Both the position numbers and the translations under genes were made by a program. A DNA stretch of 64,000 nucleotides from Oscillospiraceae bacterium (lineage in GTDB: Bacteria > Bacillota > Clostridia > Monoglobales > WRAG01): assembly GCA_009780345.1 (NCBI GenBank), contig WRAG01000007.1, positions 1-64,000 on the forward strand, written 5' to 3'. Shown here piece after piece: positions 48,236 to 56,299 of this stretch. How positions within the stretch are numbered: the first letter of the stretch is position 1; every line of letters starts with the position of its first letter. The notes beneath the pieces were generated by a model that ran no database searches, had not been told where the DNA came from, and worked only from the letters and a program-made list of their open reading frames with translations.

Positions 48236-48270
48236 TGTGACTTGCTGTTGTCACATTATTGTGGTAAAAT
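48236..48270 (+). promoter_or_regulatory. Promoter/operator of the WYL regulator gene
   Basis: TGTGACTTGCTGTTGTCACATTATTGTGGTAAAAT, nearly repeated at 49186..49220. Confidence 0.75.
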
Positions 48271-48287
48271 ATAACCGGTGATAAAAA

Positions 48288-49184
48288 ATGCAGATAAACA
48301 GACTTTTTGAAATAATTTACATCTTGCTGAATAAAAAGAAAGTGTCGGCTCGAGAGTTGGCCGAGCAACTTGGTGTTTCTCGGCGAACGATTTGTCGTGA
48401 TATAGATACGCTGAGCGTTGCGGGAATTCCTGTGTATACCGAGAAAGGCAAAGGCGGCGGCATTAGTCTTTTGCCGGATTTTGTGCTGAATAAATCTATA
48501 TTGAGCGAACAGGAGCAAAATGAGATTTTGTCGGCTTTGCAAGGTTTATCAAATATTAAAACCGGCGATACTGATCAACTGTTGCGAAAAGTGTCTGCGA
48601 CGTTCAATAAATCGGCGACAAACTGGATAGAAGTAGACTTTTCTGATTGGCATTGTGAAAATGATTTTTTCGATTATTTAAAAGTTGCGATATTGGAGCG
48701 CCGGATTGCGGAATTTGATTACTATAACACTTACGGTGAAAAAAGATTTCGCCGCGTCGAGCCGATACAACTTTGGTTTAAGTCGAAATGGTGGTATTTA
48801 AAGGCTTTCTGCTTGACAAAACAGGATATGAGAATATACAAGCTTACGCGAATTAAAAATCTTGTGGTTACAGACGAACATTTTTCTGAGCGGGATTGGC
48901 TTGCGACGGAGGAAGATTCCGCCGGCTGTGAAGAGTTGAAATGGATTACACTCAAGCTTCATATTGAGCCGGAAATGGCATACCAAGTTTACGACGATTT
49001 CATCGAAAGCGAGATAGAAAAACAGCCGGACGGAAGCTTTGTTGTAACATCAACCGTGCCCGAAACTCATGGGTTATGCAGCTTTTTGTTGTCTTACAAA
49101 AAACATATTGAGGTCATAGAGCCGGAGTGCATTCGAAATATTATAAAATGCGAAGCGGAAAAAATCTTAAAAAAACATTTTTAA
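48288..49184 (+). CDS. HTH-WYL domain transcriptional regulator (YafY-like)
   Basis: N-terminal HTH (KKVSARELAEQLGVSRRTICRDIDTLSVAGIPVYTEKGKGGGISL), WYL region with WWYLKAFCLTKQDMRIYKLTRI. Confidence 0.95.
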   Translation: MQINRLFEIIYILLNKKKVSARELAEQLGVSRRTICRDIDTLSVAGIPVYTEKGKGGGISLLPDFVLNKSILSEQEQNEILSALQGLSNIKTGDTDQLLRKVSATFNKSATNWIEVDFSDWHCENDFFDYLKVAILERRIAEFDYYNTYGEKRFRRVEPIQLWFKSKWWYLKAFCLTKQDMRIYKLTRIKNLVVTDEHFSERDWLATEEDSAGCEELKWITLKLHIEPEMAYQVYDDFIESEIEKQPDGSFVVTSTVPETHGLCSFLLSYKKHIEVIEPECIRNIIKCEAEKILKKHF

Positions 49185-49185
49185 A

Positions 49186-49220
49186 TGTGACATACTGTTG
49201 TCGCATTATTGTGATATACT
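49186..49220 (+). promoter_or_regulatory. Second copy of WYL-linked promoter/operator
   Basis: TGTGACATACTGTTGTCGCATTATTGTGATATACT; 29/35 identity by eye with 48236..48270. Confidence 0.75.
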
Positions 49221-49280
49221 TGAAAAAGAGTAACTCGAAGAGAGTGCTTCAAAATCAAAATACATAGGAGGAATTAAGTT

Positions 49281-49562
49281 ATGGAAAACATGAAACATTG
49301 TCAAAGTTGCGGAGTGCCGATTGACGGCGTGGAGGTAAAATTCGGAACAAACGCGGACGGAAGTTTGAGCGAGGACTACTGTTGCTATTGCTTTGGAAAC
49401 GGTGTATTTGACGACTGGGACGGAACGATTAAAACGATGGAAGATATGATTAACGCTTGCGTTCCGCATGTTGTTGAGAGCGGCGCTTTCCCGGACGAAG
49501 CGTCTGCAAGAGCGATGTTGGAAGAAATGTTGCCGCAATTAAAGCGATGGAAAACTGCGTAA
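49281..49562 (+). CDS. Putative zinc-ribbon domain protein
   Basis: MKHCQSCGVPIDGVEVKFGTNADGSLSEDYCCYCFGNG. Confidence 0.85.
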   Translation: MENMKHCQSCGVPIDGVEVKFGTNADGSLSEDYCCYCFGNGVFDDWDGTIKTMEDMINACVPHVVESGAFPDEASARAMLEEMLPQLKRWKTA

Positions 49563-49568
49563 GTTAAT

Positions 49569-49613
49569 TAAAAAAAATACGTTGAACGCATTTGTGTTCA
49601 ACGTATTTTTTTA
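49569..49613. terminator. Bidirectional intrinsic terminator
   Basis: AAAAAAATACGTTGAAC-GCATTTGT-GTTCAACGTATTTTTTTAT. Confidence 0.9.
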
Positions 49614-49614
49614 T

Positions 49615-49773
49615 TTACATCCACCTTTGAATTGTTCGTCGAACCCCTCTAAACGCGCGGCGGGAATTGTTTTTGATTCGGCGAATATCCTTTTTATTCA
49701 TGGGGTTTGTCGCGATCGCAATTCCCGCGACCAGCGCCGCTCCGGCAAGCAATCCTGTTGTAAAACTTCTCAT
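49615..49773 (-). CDS. YtxH-like small membrane protein
   Basis: MRSFTTGLLAGAALVAGIAIATNPMNKKDIRRIKNNSRRAFRG. Confidence 0.6.
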   Translation of the reverse strand: MRSFTTGLLAGAALVAGIAIATNPMNKKDIRRIKNNSRRAFRGVRRTIQRWM

Positions 49774-49819
49774 AAATTTATCGCTCCTTTGTAAATTGTA
49801 GTTGACAATCAAAAAAAAC

Positions 49820-49848
49820 TTGACATATATAGATTTTTAAGTTATTAT
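49820..49848 (+). promoter_or_regulatory. Promoter of the DUF1015 gene
   Basis: TTGACA (49820-49825), 17-bp spacer, TATTAT (49843-49848). Confidence 0.75.
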
Positions 49849-49851
49849 ATT

Positions 49852-49909
49852 GGGGTGTGTCTTCAAAATATCAATCATCACATTTTTGGCTGATTTCAAG
49901 ACGCACCCT
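49852..49909. repeat. Small palindromic (MITE-like) element at the mRNA 5' end
   Basis: GGGGTGTGTCTTCAAAA...TTTCAAGACGCACCC imperfect TIRs flanked by TATTGG; related to 9788..9848. Confidence 0.7.
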
Positions 49910-49964
49910 ATTGGTATTTTGTGAAAAGTGTTCAAAAAATATTCAAAAATTGTAGGTGAAACAT

Positions 49965-51278
49965 ATGGCAAAAGTAATTCCATTTAAAGGGCTTCGGTAT
50001 AATCTCGATAAAATCGGTGATTTGGCGGCCGTTACCGCGCCGCCGTATGATATTATTCCGCCCGCGAAGCAAGATGAGCTGTACGCGCAAAATGAGTATA
50101 ACGTTATTCGTCTTGAGTATGGCAAAGAACAGGACGGCGATAACGAGAGCAACAATAAATACACCCGTGCGAACGAGTTTTTGCAAAATTGGATTTCAAA
50201 TGATATATTGAAATTCGAGGCAAAGCCTGCGTTTTATATTTACGAGCAAGTGTTTTCGCTTCAACCTGGCGTTATGAAATCGTTTAAAGGCATTATCTCC
50301 AACGTTGAGGTTGCCGATTTTTCGGAGAACGTTGTGTTGCCGCACGAGCAGACGTTGTCCAAAGCAAAATCTGACCGTTTTGATTTAATGACGGCGACCG
50401 ACGCGAATTTTTCGCAAATTTATTCGCTTTATACCGACGAGAGCGGCGGACTTCGCGCAATCATAAACGAGCAGTCCGAGCGCGAGCCCGATGTTTCGTT
50501 TACATCCGACGAGGGGATTTTGCAGAATGTATGGATTATCACCGACGAGAGCGTTAACGCGAGCATTACAAAATTGTTCGCGGATAAGCAATTGTTTATC
50601 GCCGACGGACATCACAGATACGAAACCGCGATAAATTACCGCAACAAAAAGCGTGAGGAAAATCCGAACTACACAGGCGACGAGCCGTTCAACTATGTTA
50701 TGATGATGCTTGTTGATATGGACGACGAGGGGCTTGTTGTGTTCCCGACACATAGGCTTATCAAGGATTTGCCCAACTTTGACGAGGTGAATTTGGTAAG
50801 CATGCTGACTGACAATTTTAATGTATCAAAAATATATGTTACCGATTCGGATATTGCGGGTGTGATTTCCGAAAAAATGGGCAAAACCCTTGACGAGAAG
50901 ATGTTTTCGCTTTACACCGGCAAAAATTATTATTATTTGCTTGAACTTAAAGATATCAATATTATGGACGAACTTTTCCCGAGTATGCCAAAAGAATTGC
51001 GGCATTTGGACGTGACAGTTCTGCACTCGCTTATATTAGAGCAGCTTTTGGGGATTGACAAGGAAAACATGGCGGCGCAGAAGAATTTGACGTATACGCG
51101 CAGTTTGGACGAGGCGATAACTGAAGTTCAGGCGAAGAAATTTCAATGTTCGTTTATTATCAACTCGACGAAAATAAGTGAAATTAAAGATGTTTGCCTT
51201 ATCGGCAAGAGAATGCCGCAAAAATCGACGTATTTTTGGCCGAAACTGGTTACGGGGATAGTGATTAGTAAGTTTTAG
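49965..51278 (+). CDS. DUF1015 family protein
   Basis: VIPFKGLRYNLDKIGDLAAVTAPPYDIIPPAKQDELY, FIADGHHRYETAINYR; ATG at 49965. Confidence 0.95.
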   Translation: MAKVIPFKGLRYNLDKIGDLAAVTAPPYDIIPPAKQDELYAQNEYNVIRLEYGKEQDGDNESNNKYTRANEFLQNWISNDILKFEAKPAFYIYEQVFSLQPGVMKSFKGIISNVEVADFSENVVLPHEQTLSKAKSDRFDLMTATDANFSQIYSLYTDESGGLRAIINEQSEREPDVSFTSDEGILQNVWIITDESVNASITKLFADKQLFIADGHHRYETAINYRNKKREENPNYTGDEPFNYVMMMLVDMDDEGLVVFPTHRLIKDLPNFDEVNLVSMLTDNFNVSKIYVTDSDIAGVISEKMGKTLDEKMFSLYTGKNYYYLLELKDINIMDELFPSMPKELRHLDVTVLHSLILEQLLGIDKENMAAQKNLTYTRSLDEAITEVQAKKFQCSFIINSTKISEIKDVCLIGKRMPQKSTYFWPKLVTGIVISKF

Positions 51279-51872
51279 GGCTTTGCCCTAAAACTTGAAA
51301 ACTTTTTTCAAAAGTTTTATCAAAATTTGCGCCCTGCGGGCGCGGGCTTTTAGGGCGAATGCCCTAAAAACCCATTTGCGACGGCTGCCGCAGAGCGACA
51401 AGGACTTGTCGAAGTCCTTGTCAATCCACGAAAAACTTTTGATGGCAAAAGTTTTACAAAACCGTCGTCACTATGTCCGCGACCCACTCCCAAACCGCGC
51501 GGGTACCCCGCTGGACATGAGGGCGACAAGAGTTAGCGAACCGCGTTCGCGGTAAATGAGACTTAGCTTGTGTCTTGTACAAGCTGTAGTCGAATTATCC
51601 AGCGACCAACGGGAGTCGGGAAAGATTAGCGAGATAAAACGCCGTTTCAATCGAGATTGCGGCTTTTGCCGCCGTAGATACTTGACTGAGAGGCGAGTTG
51701 TATGCGCTATTTTAGCGGCGCGTTTACGATAGCGCCATAGCGCGTGTGCGCCGTAGGTTTGATAAAACTTTTTAAAGTTTTTCGGGGTGTGTCGAGGGTA
51801 TTCGATAATACCCTTGACGAATTTAGCCCGCGCCCGCAGGCGCAAAAGCTCGCCGCTGCAAGCGGCAAAAAA
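51275..51872. repeat. Modular palindromic intergenic mosaic, cluster 8
   Basis: Shares TTTAGGGC.NN.GCCCTAAA, TGCGCCCTGCGGGCGCG, GTTAGCGAACCGCGTTCGCGG and GCGGCTTTTGCCGCCGTAGATACTTGACTGAG modules. Confidence 0.85.
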
Positions 51873-51885
51873 GGAGTTGTCACTA

Positions 51886-52941
51886 ATGAAAATCGCTATA
51901 ATGGGATTTGGAGTTGTCGGTTCCGGCGTTTATGAGGTTATCGAGTCGGGCAACGACTCAATTGCCAAACGCGCGGGCGAACCGATTGAAATTAAGCATA
52001 TACTTGATTTGCGTGACTTTCCCGACCATGAACGGTCGGAGATTTTCACCAAATCTTTCGACGATATAATAAACGACAGCGAGATTGAGCTTGTCGCCGA
52101 AGTTATAGGCGGGCTGAACCCTGCTTACGATTACACAAAACGACTTTTGACGGCAGGGAAGAGTGTTGTGACGTCCAACAAAGAGCTTGTTGCGTGTCAC
52201 GGAACGGAATTATTAGAACTTGCCGCGCAAAACGGCGCGCAATATATGTTTGAGGCAAGCGTTGGCGGCGGGATTCCGATTATTCGTCCTATAAATTCCT
52301 GTCTTGCGGCGAATTCCATCACAGATATTATGGGAATTTTGAACGGCACGACGAACTATATCCTAACCCGAATGATAAAGGATAATCAATCGTTCGAGGA
52401 AGCTTTAGCCGGCGCGCAAGAGCGGGGCTACGCCGAGCGCGATCCGTCGGCGGATATTGAGGGCAAAGACACCTGCCGAAAGATTGCGATCCTTGCAAGT
52501 TTGGCGTTTGAGCGATTTGTAAATTCGGACGAAATTCCAACCGAGGGGATTACGAAAATCACTCTCGAAGATGTTGTGTTTGCCGAAAGTCAGGGCAAGG
52601 TTATCAAGCTTGTCGGAATGGCAAGCAAGGTTGGCGATAAGGTTTTCGCAAAGGTTTGCCCTGTTATGATGGATAAATCGCACCCGCTTGCGGGAGTTGA
52701 GGATGTATTTAACGGAGTTTTGCTCCATGCCGACAATGTTGGCGACGTGTTATTCTACGGGCGCGGCGCGGGCAAACTACCTACCGCAAGCGCGGTTGTT
52801 GCGGATATTATTGATGTGATGCGCCACAAAAATACACCGCAACGGAAACTGTGGAGCGGCACGGCGGAAGTTTTGCCGAAAATTCCGGAGGAAGTTAAGG
52901 CGAAACTGAGTGAAAACGGTATCACTGTATTGTATAATTGA
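51886..52941 (+). CDS. hom: Homoserine dehydrogenase
   Basis: MKIAIMGFGVVGSGVYEVI, SNKELVACHGTELLELA, GILNGTTNYILTRM. Confidence 0.96.
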   Translation: MKIAIMGFGVVGSGVYEVIESGNDSIAKRAGEPIEIKHILDLRDFPDHERSEIFTKSFDDIINDSEIELVAEVIGGLNPAYDYTKRLLTAGKSVVTSNKELVACHGTELLELAAQNGAQYMFEASVGGGIPIIRPINSCLAANSITDIMGILNGTTNYILTRMIKDNQSFEEALAGAQERGYAERDPSADIEGKDTCRKIAILASLAFERFVNSDEIPTEGITKITLEDVVFAESQGKVIKLVGMASKVGDKVFAKVCPVMMDKSHPLAGVEDVFNGVLLHADNVGDVLFYGRGAGKLPTASAVVADIIDVMRHKNTPQRKLWSGTAEVLPKIPEEVKAKLSENGITVLYN

Positions 52942-52955
52942 GGAGTGGATATATA

Positions 52956-54161
52956 ATGGGATTGATAGTTCAAAAATACGGCGGAAGTTCTGTTGCGGAC
53001 GGAGAGAGAGTGAAAAACGTCGCGAACCGCGTGACCGAGTGCTATAACGCAGGAAATTCGGTGGTTGTCGTTGTGTCGGCGCAAGGTGATACAACCGACG
53101 ACTTAATCGCGAAAGCGATGGAGCTTAACGAAAACCCGTCGAAGCGGGAAATGGATATACTTATGTCGAGCGGAGAGCAAATTTCCATGTCGCTGCTTGC
53201 GATCGCGATTGAGAGGTTAGGATTTCCGGTGGTGTCGCTTACGGGTTGGCAGGCGGGAGTTGAAACCACTTCAGCCGCCGGCAACGCGCGGATTAAGAAA
53301 ATTGATACCGAACGGTTAAAGCGAGAGCTTGACAAGAAGAAAATCGTAATTGTCGCAGGATTTCAAGGGATTGATAAATATGATAATATCACAACGCTCG
53401 GGCGTGGCGGCTCGGACACTTCGGCGGTTGCGCTGGCGGCGGCGTTGCACGCTGACAAATGCGAGATTTACACCGATGTTGACGGAGTTTACACCGCCGA
53501 TCCGCGGATTGTAAAGACCGCGAAAAAGCTTGACGCAATAACATACGATGAAATGTTGGAACTTGCGAGCCTCGGCGCGAACGTGCTTCATAACCGAAGC
53601 GTTGAGATGGCGAAAAAATATAATGTAAAACTTGAAGTGAAATCCAGTTTCGAGCGAATTGACGGAACAATAGTAAAGGCGGCGATTGATGTGGAAAAAA
53701 TGCTTATTCGAGGAGTTACACGAGATAATGATGTTGCGAAAATCGCGCTTATCGGGCTTGCAGACGAGCCGGGCGTTGCGTTTCGGGTGTTTTCGCTGCT
53801 TGCGAAAGAGGGAATCAATGTTGACGTGATTTTGCAATCTATCGGGCGGAGCAATACGAAAGATATTTCGTTTACCGTGACAAAAGGTAATATGAAGCGG
53901 GCTTTGGAAATTTTAGAAGCGAACAAATCGGAACTCGGCGCGAACGAAATTGTTCATAACGACGAGATGAGCAAAGTTTCGATCGTCGGCGCGGGAATGG
54001 CAAGCAACGCCGGCGTTGCGTCTACCATGTTTGAAGCGCTTTTCGACGCGGGAATTAATATTCATATGATTTCGACGTCCGAGATTAAGGTGTCGGTGTT
54101 GATCGACCAAAAAGACGCCGAAAAAGCGGTGATAGCAATCCATGATAAGTTTGGAATATAG
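52956..54161 (+). CDS. lysC: Aspartate kinase
   Basis: LIVQKYGGSSVADGERVKNVANRV, TLGRGGSDTSAVALAAAL, C-terminal ACT domains. Confidence 0.97.
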   Translation: MGLIVQKYGGSSVADGERVKNVANRVTECYNAGNSVVVVVSAQGDTTDDLIAKAMELNENPSKREMDILMSSGEQISMSLLAIAIERLGFPVVSLTGWQAGVETTSAAGNARIKKIDTERLKRELDKKKIVIVAGFQGIDKYDNITTLGRGGSDTSAVALAAALHADKCEIYTDVDGVYTADPRIVKTAKKLDAITYDEMLELASLGANVLHNRSVEMAKKYNVKLEVKSSFERIDGTIVKAAIDVEKMLIRGVTRDNDVAKIALIGLADEPGVAFRVFSLLAKEGINVDVILQSIGRSNTKDISFTVTKGNMKRALEILEANKSELGANEIVHNDEMSKVSIVGAGMASNAGVASTMFEALFDAGINIHMISTSEIKVSVLIDQKDAEKAVIAIHDKFGI

Positions 54162-54177
54162 GATTTATATTCTTTAA

Positions 54178-54277
54178 AGCCCCCTTAGGCAAAGGGGGTG
54201 CCCTGCAAGGGCGGGGGATTGTCAAAACACAATCCTCAGTCACTTCGTGACAGCTCCTTTGCCAAAGGAGCCTTTTA
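54178..54277. repeat. Multi-hairpin intergenic element with imperfect terminal inverted repeats
   Basis: Five consecutive hairpins: CCCCCTT/AAGGGGG, GCCCTGCAAGGGC, GGATTGT/ACAATCC, GTCAC/GTGAC, GCTCCTTT/AAAGGAGC. Confidence 0.8.
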
Positions 54278-54290
54278 AGGAGGTAGTATA

Positions 54291-55457
54291 ATGAGATCTT
54301 GTGGGACAGTCGTACGAGGAATTCGCGCTCCGATATTGAAAAACGGAGATAATTTGGCGGAAATTTGTGTTGAAAGCCTATTGACCGCCGCGAAAAGCGA
54401 CAATTTTTCTATCGACGATAATGATATATTGGGAATAACCGAAGCAATCCTCGCCAGAACGCAAGGGAATTACGCAACCATCGAAGATATTGCCGCGGAT
54501 ATTAATGAAAAGTTTAAAGGCGATACAATCGGACTGGTTTTCCCTATTACGAGCAGAAATAGATTTTCCATGATTCTGAAAGGAATCGCTTTGACGAACA
54601 AGAAGATTATAATTCAATTAAGTTATCCGTCTGACGAAGTCGGAAATCCTTTGATTTCCGCCGAGCAGTTGCACGCCGCCGACGTTAATCTATGGAGCGA
54701 CGTTTTCACAACGGAAGAGTTCACCAAAGTTTTCGGAGAACGCAAACACCCGTTCACCGATATGGATTATATTGATTTTTACGAAAAAATGGGCAATGTA
54801 ACGATCGTTTTGGCAAATAATCCCGTTGAGATATTAAAGCATACTAAGGATGTTTTGGTGTGCGACATTCATACGAGGAATCTGACAAAAGATTTGCTTA
54901 AAAAGTCGGGTGCCGAAACTTTATTCTCGCTTGACGAAATATTGACGAACAGCCGTAACGGCAGCGGATATAACGCTGAATACGGATTACTTGGCTCAAA
55001 CATCGCGAACGAAAGCCAAGTAAAATTGTTTCCGCGAGATTGTTTCGAGTTTGTAGAAGAAGTTCAATCGTTGATTCGCGAAAAGACCGGCAAAACGGTA
55101 GAAGTATTGGTATACGGCGACGGCGGATTTAAAGATCCTGTCGGGTTTATATGGGAGCTTGCCGACCCGGTTATCGCGCCGGGATTTACCGACGGCTTGT
55201 CGGGATTGCCGGAGGAAACTAAGATCAAATACTTGGCGGACAGCAGGTTCGCGAACCTTTCCGGCGCCGAGTTGGACGCGGCGATAAAAGATCATTTGCA
55301 GAACAAAGATTCTGTTGACTTTGAATCGGAAGGCACAACGCCAAGAAGGATTGTTGACTTGGTAGGCAGTTTATGCGACCTGACTTCCGGAAGCGGCTCG
55401 AAAGGTACGCCGTTTATATTTATCAAAGGATATTTTGATCACCTAGGTGTGGAATAG
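54291..55457 (+). CDS. CofE-like (coenzyme F420-0:L-glutamate ligase family) protein
   Basis: RGIRAPILKNGDNLAEI, DILGITEAILARTQGNY, VLVYGDGGFKDPVGFIWELADPVIAPGFTDGLSG. Confidence 0.75.
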   Translation: MRSCGTVVRGIRAPILKNGDNLAEICVESLLTAAKSDNFSIDDNDILGITEAILARTQGNYATIEDIAADINEKFKGDTIGLVFPITSRNRFSMILKGIALTNKKIIIQLSYPSDEVGNPLISAEQLHAADVNLWSDVFTTEEFTKVFGERKHPFTDMDYIDFYEKMGNVTIVLANNPVEILKHTKDVLVCDIHTRNLTKDLLKKSGAETLFSLDEILTNSRNGSGYNAEYGLLGSNIANESQVKLFPRDCFEFVEEVQSLIREKTGKTVEVLVYGDGGFKDPVGFIWELADPVIAPGFTDGLSGLPEETKIKYLADSRFANLSGAELDAAIKDHLQNKDSVDFESEGTTPRRIVDLVGSLCDLTSGSGSKGTPFIFIKGYFDHLGVE

Positions 55458-55529
55458 TCTGCGCCAACTTACGCGCAATTTGACGCAGATATTATTTAAG
55501 GCACTATTTAACTTAAGGAGGCTATTTTT

Positions 55530-55835
55530 ATGCCGGCGAAAAAGAAAGTTGAAAAGAAAGAAAACGAGGTTTTCACCTATAAGGGCAAGCCGTTGCTTCG
55601 ATGCGAAAACGTGCTTTACTACGGAAATCCCGAAGATAAGTATATCGCGCGGTTTACGGTTGAGAGTAGCGACGACGTAATGGGATTGCCGGTTGCGAGC
55701 CGCGTTACCATTGATTTGATGACAAACGAGGGTGAAGAGCGGTCGAAAATTATCAAGCAAGCGGAGCGGGACGGACTTTACAAGGCGCTTGATATAGGCT
55801 GTTTTTGGTTGGAAGATGCGCTTGAACATTTTTGA
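55530..55835 (+). CDS. Conserved hypothetical protein
   Basis: MPAKKKVEKKENEVFTYKGKPLLRCENVLYYGNPEDKYIARFTV; good RBS AAGGAGG. Confidence 0.75.
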   Translation: MPAKKKVEKKENEVFTYKGKPLLRCENVLYYGNPEDKYIARFTVESSDDVMGLPVASRVTIDLMTNEGEERSKIIKQAERDGLYKALDIGCFWLEDALEHF

Positions 55836-55865
55836 GTTGGTGAAGTAACAATGTAAATACTATAA

Positions 55866-55894
55866 TAAAAAAGAGCCTTTCGGCTCTTTTTTAA
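55866..55894. terminator. Bidirectional intrinsic terminator
   Basis: AAAAAAGAGCC-TTTC-GGCTCTTTTTT between convergent genes. Confidence 0.9.
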
Positions 55895-56277
55895 TACATG
55901 CTTCCGCCCTCGCGTCCGGCAATAATATGAAAATGCAGATGTCCCACCGTTTGCCCGCCGTCCGAGCCGCAATTGTTGACAATTCGATATCCGTTATCGT
56001 CAAACCCAAGTTCCGCCGCCAAATTTTTCGCGATAACGAAAATATGAGCCACGATTTGCGAATTTTCCTCATTTAACTCGTTCGCCGACGGTATATGCGC
56101 CTTCGGAACAACCAAAATATGGTGCGGCGCAACCGGCGCAATGTCTCGAAACGCTATTACCAAATCATCCTCGTAAACCTTATCGCACGGAATTTCTCCC
56201 GCTATAATCTTACAAAACAAGCAAGCAGGCACGCCTGCACCATTTTCGCACACCGAATTATTTAAAACGTTTGACAT
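55891..56277 (-). CDS. HIT family protein (Hint-like)
   Basis: CLFCKIIAGEIPCDKVYEDDLVIAFRDIAPVAPHHILVVPKAHI, GQTVGHLHFHIIAGR. Confidence 0.96.
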   Translation of the reverse strand: MSNVLNNSVCENGAGVPACLFCKIIAGEIPCDKVYEDDLVIAFRDIAPVAPHHILVVPKAHIPSANELNEENSQIVAHIFVIAKNLAAELGFDDNGYRIVNNCGSDGGQTVGHLHFHIIAGREGGSMY

Positions 56278-56299
56278 GTCTCCTGCGACCTCCTTTATT

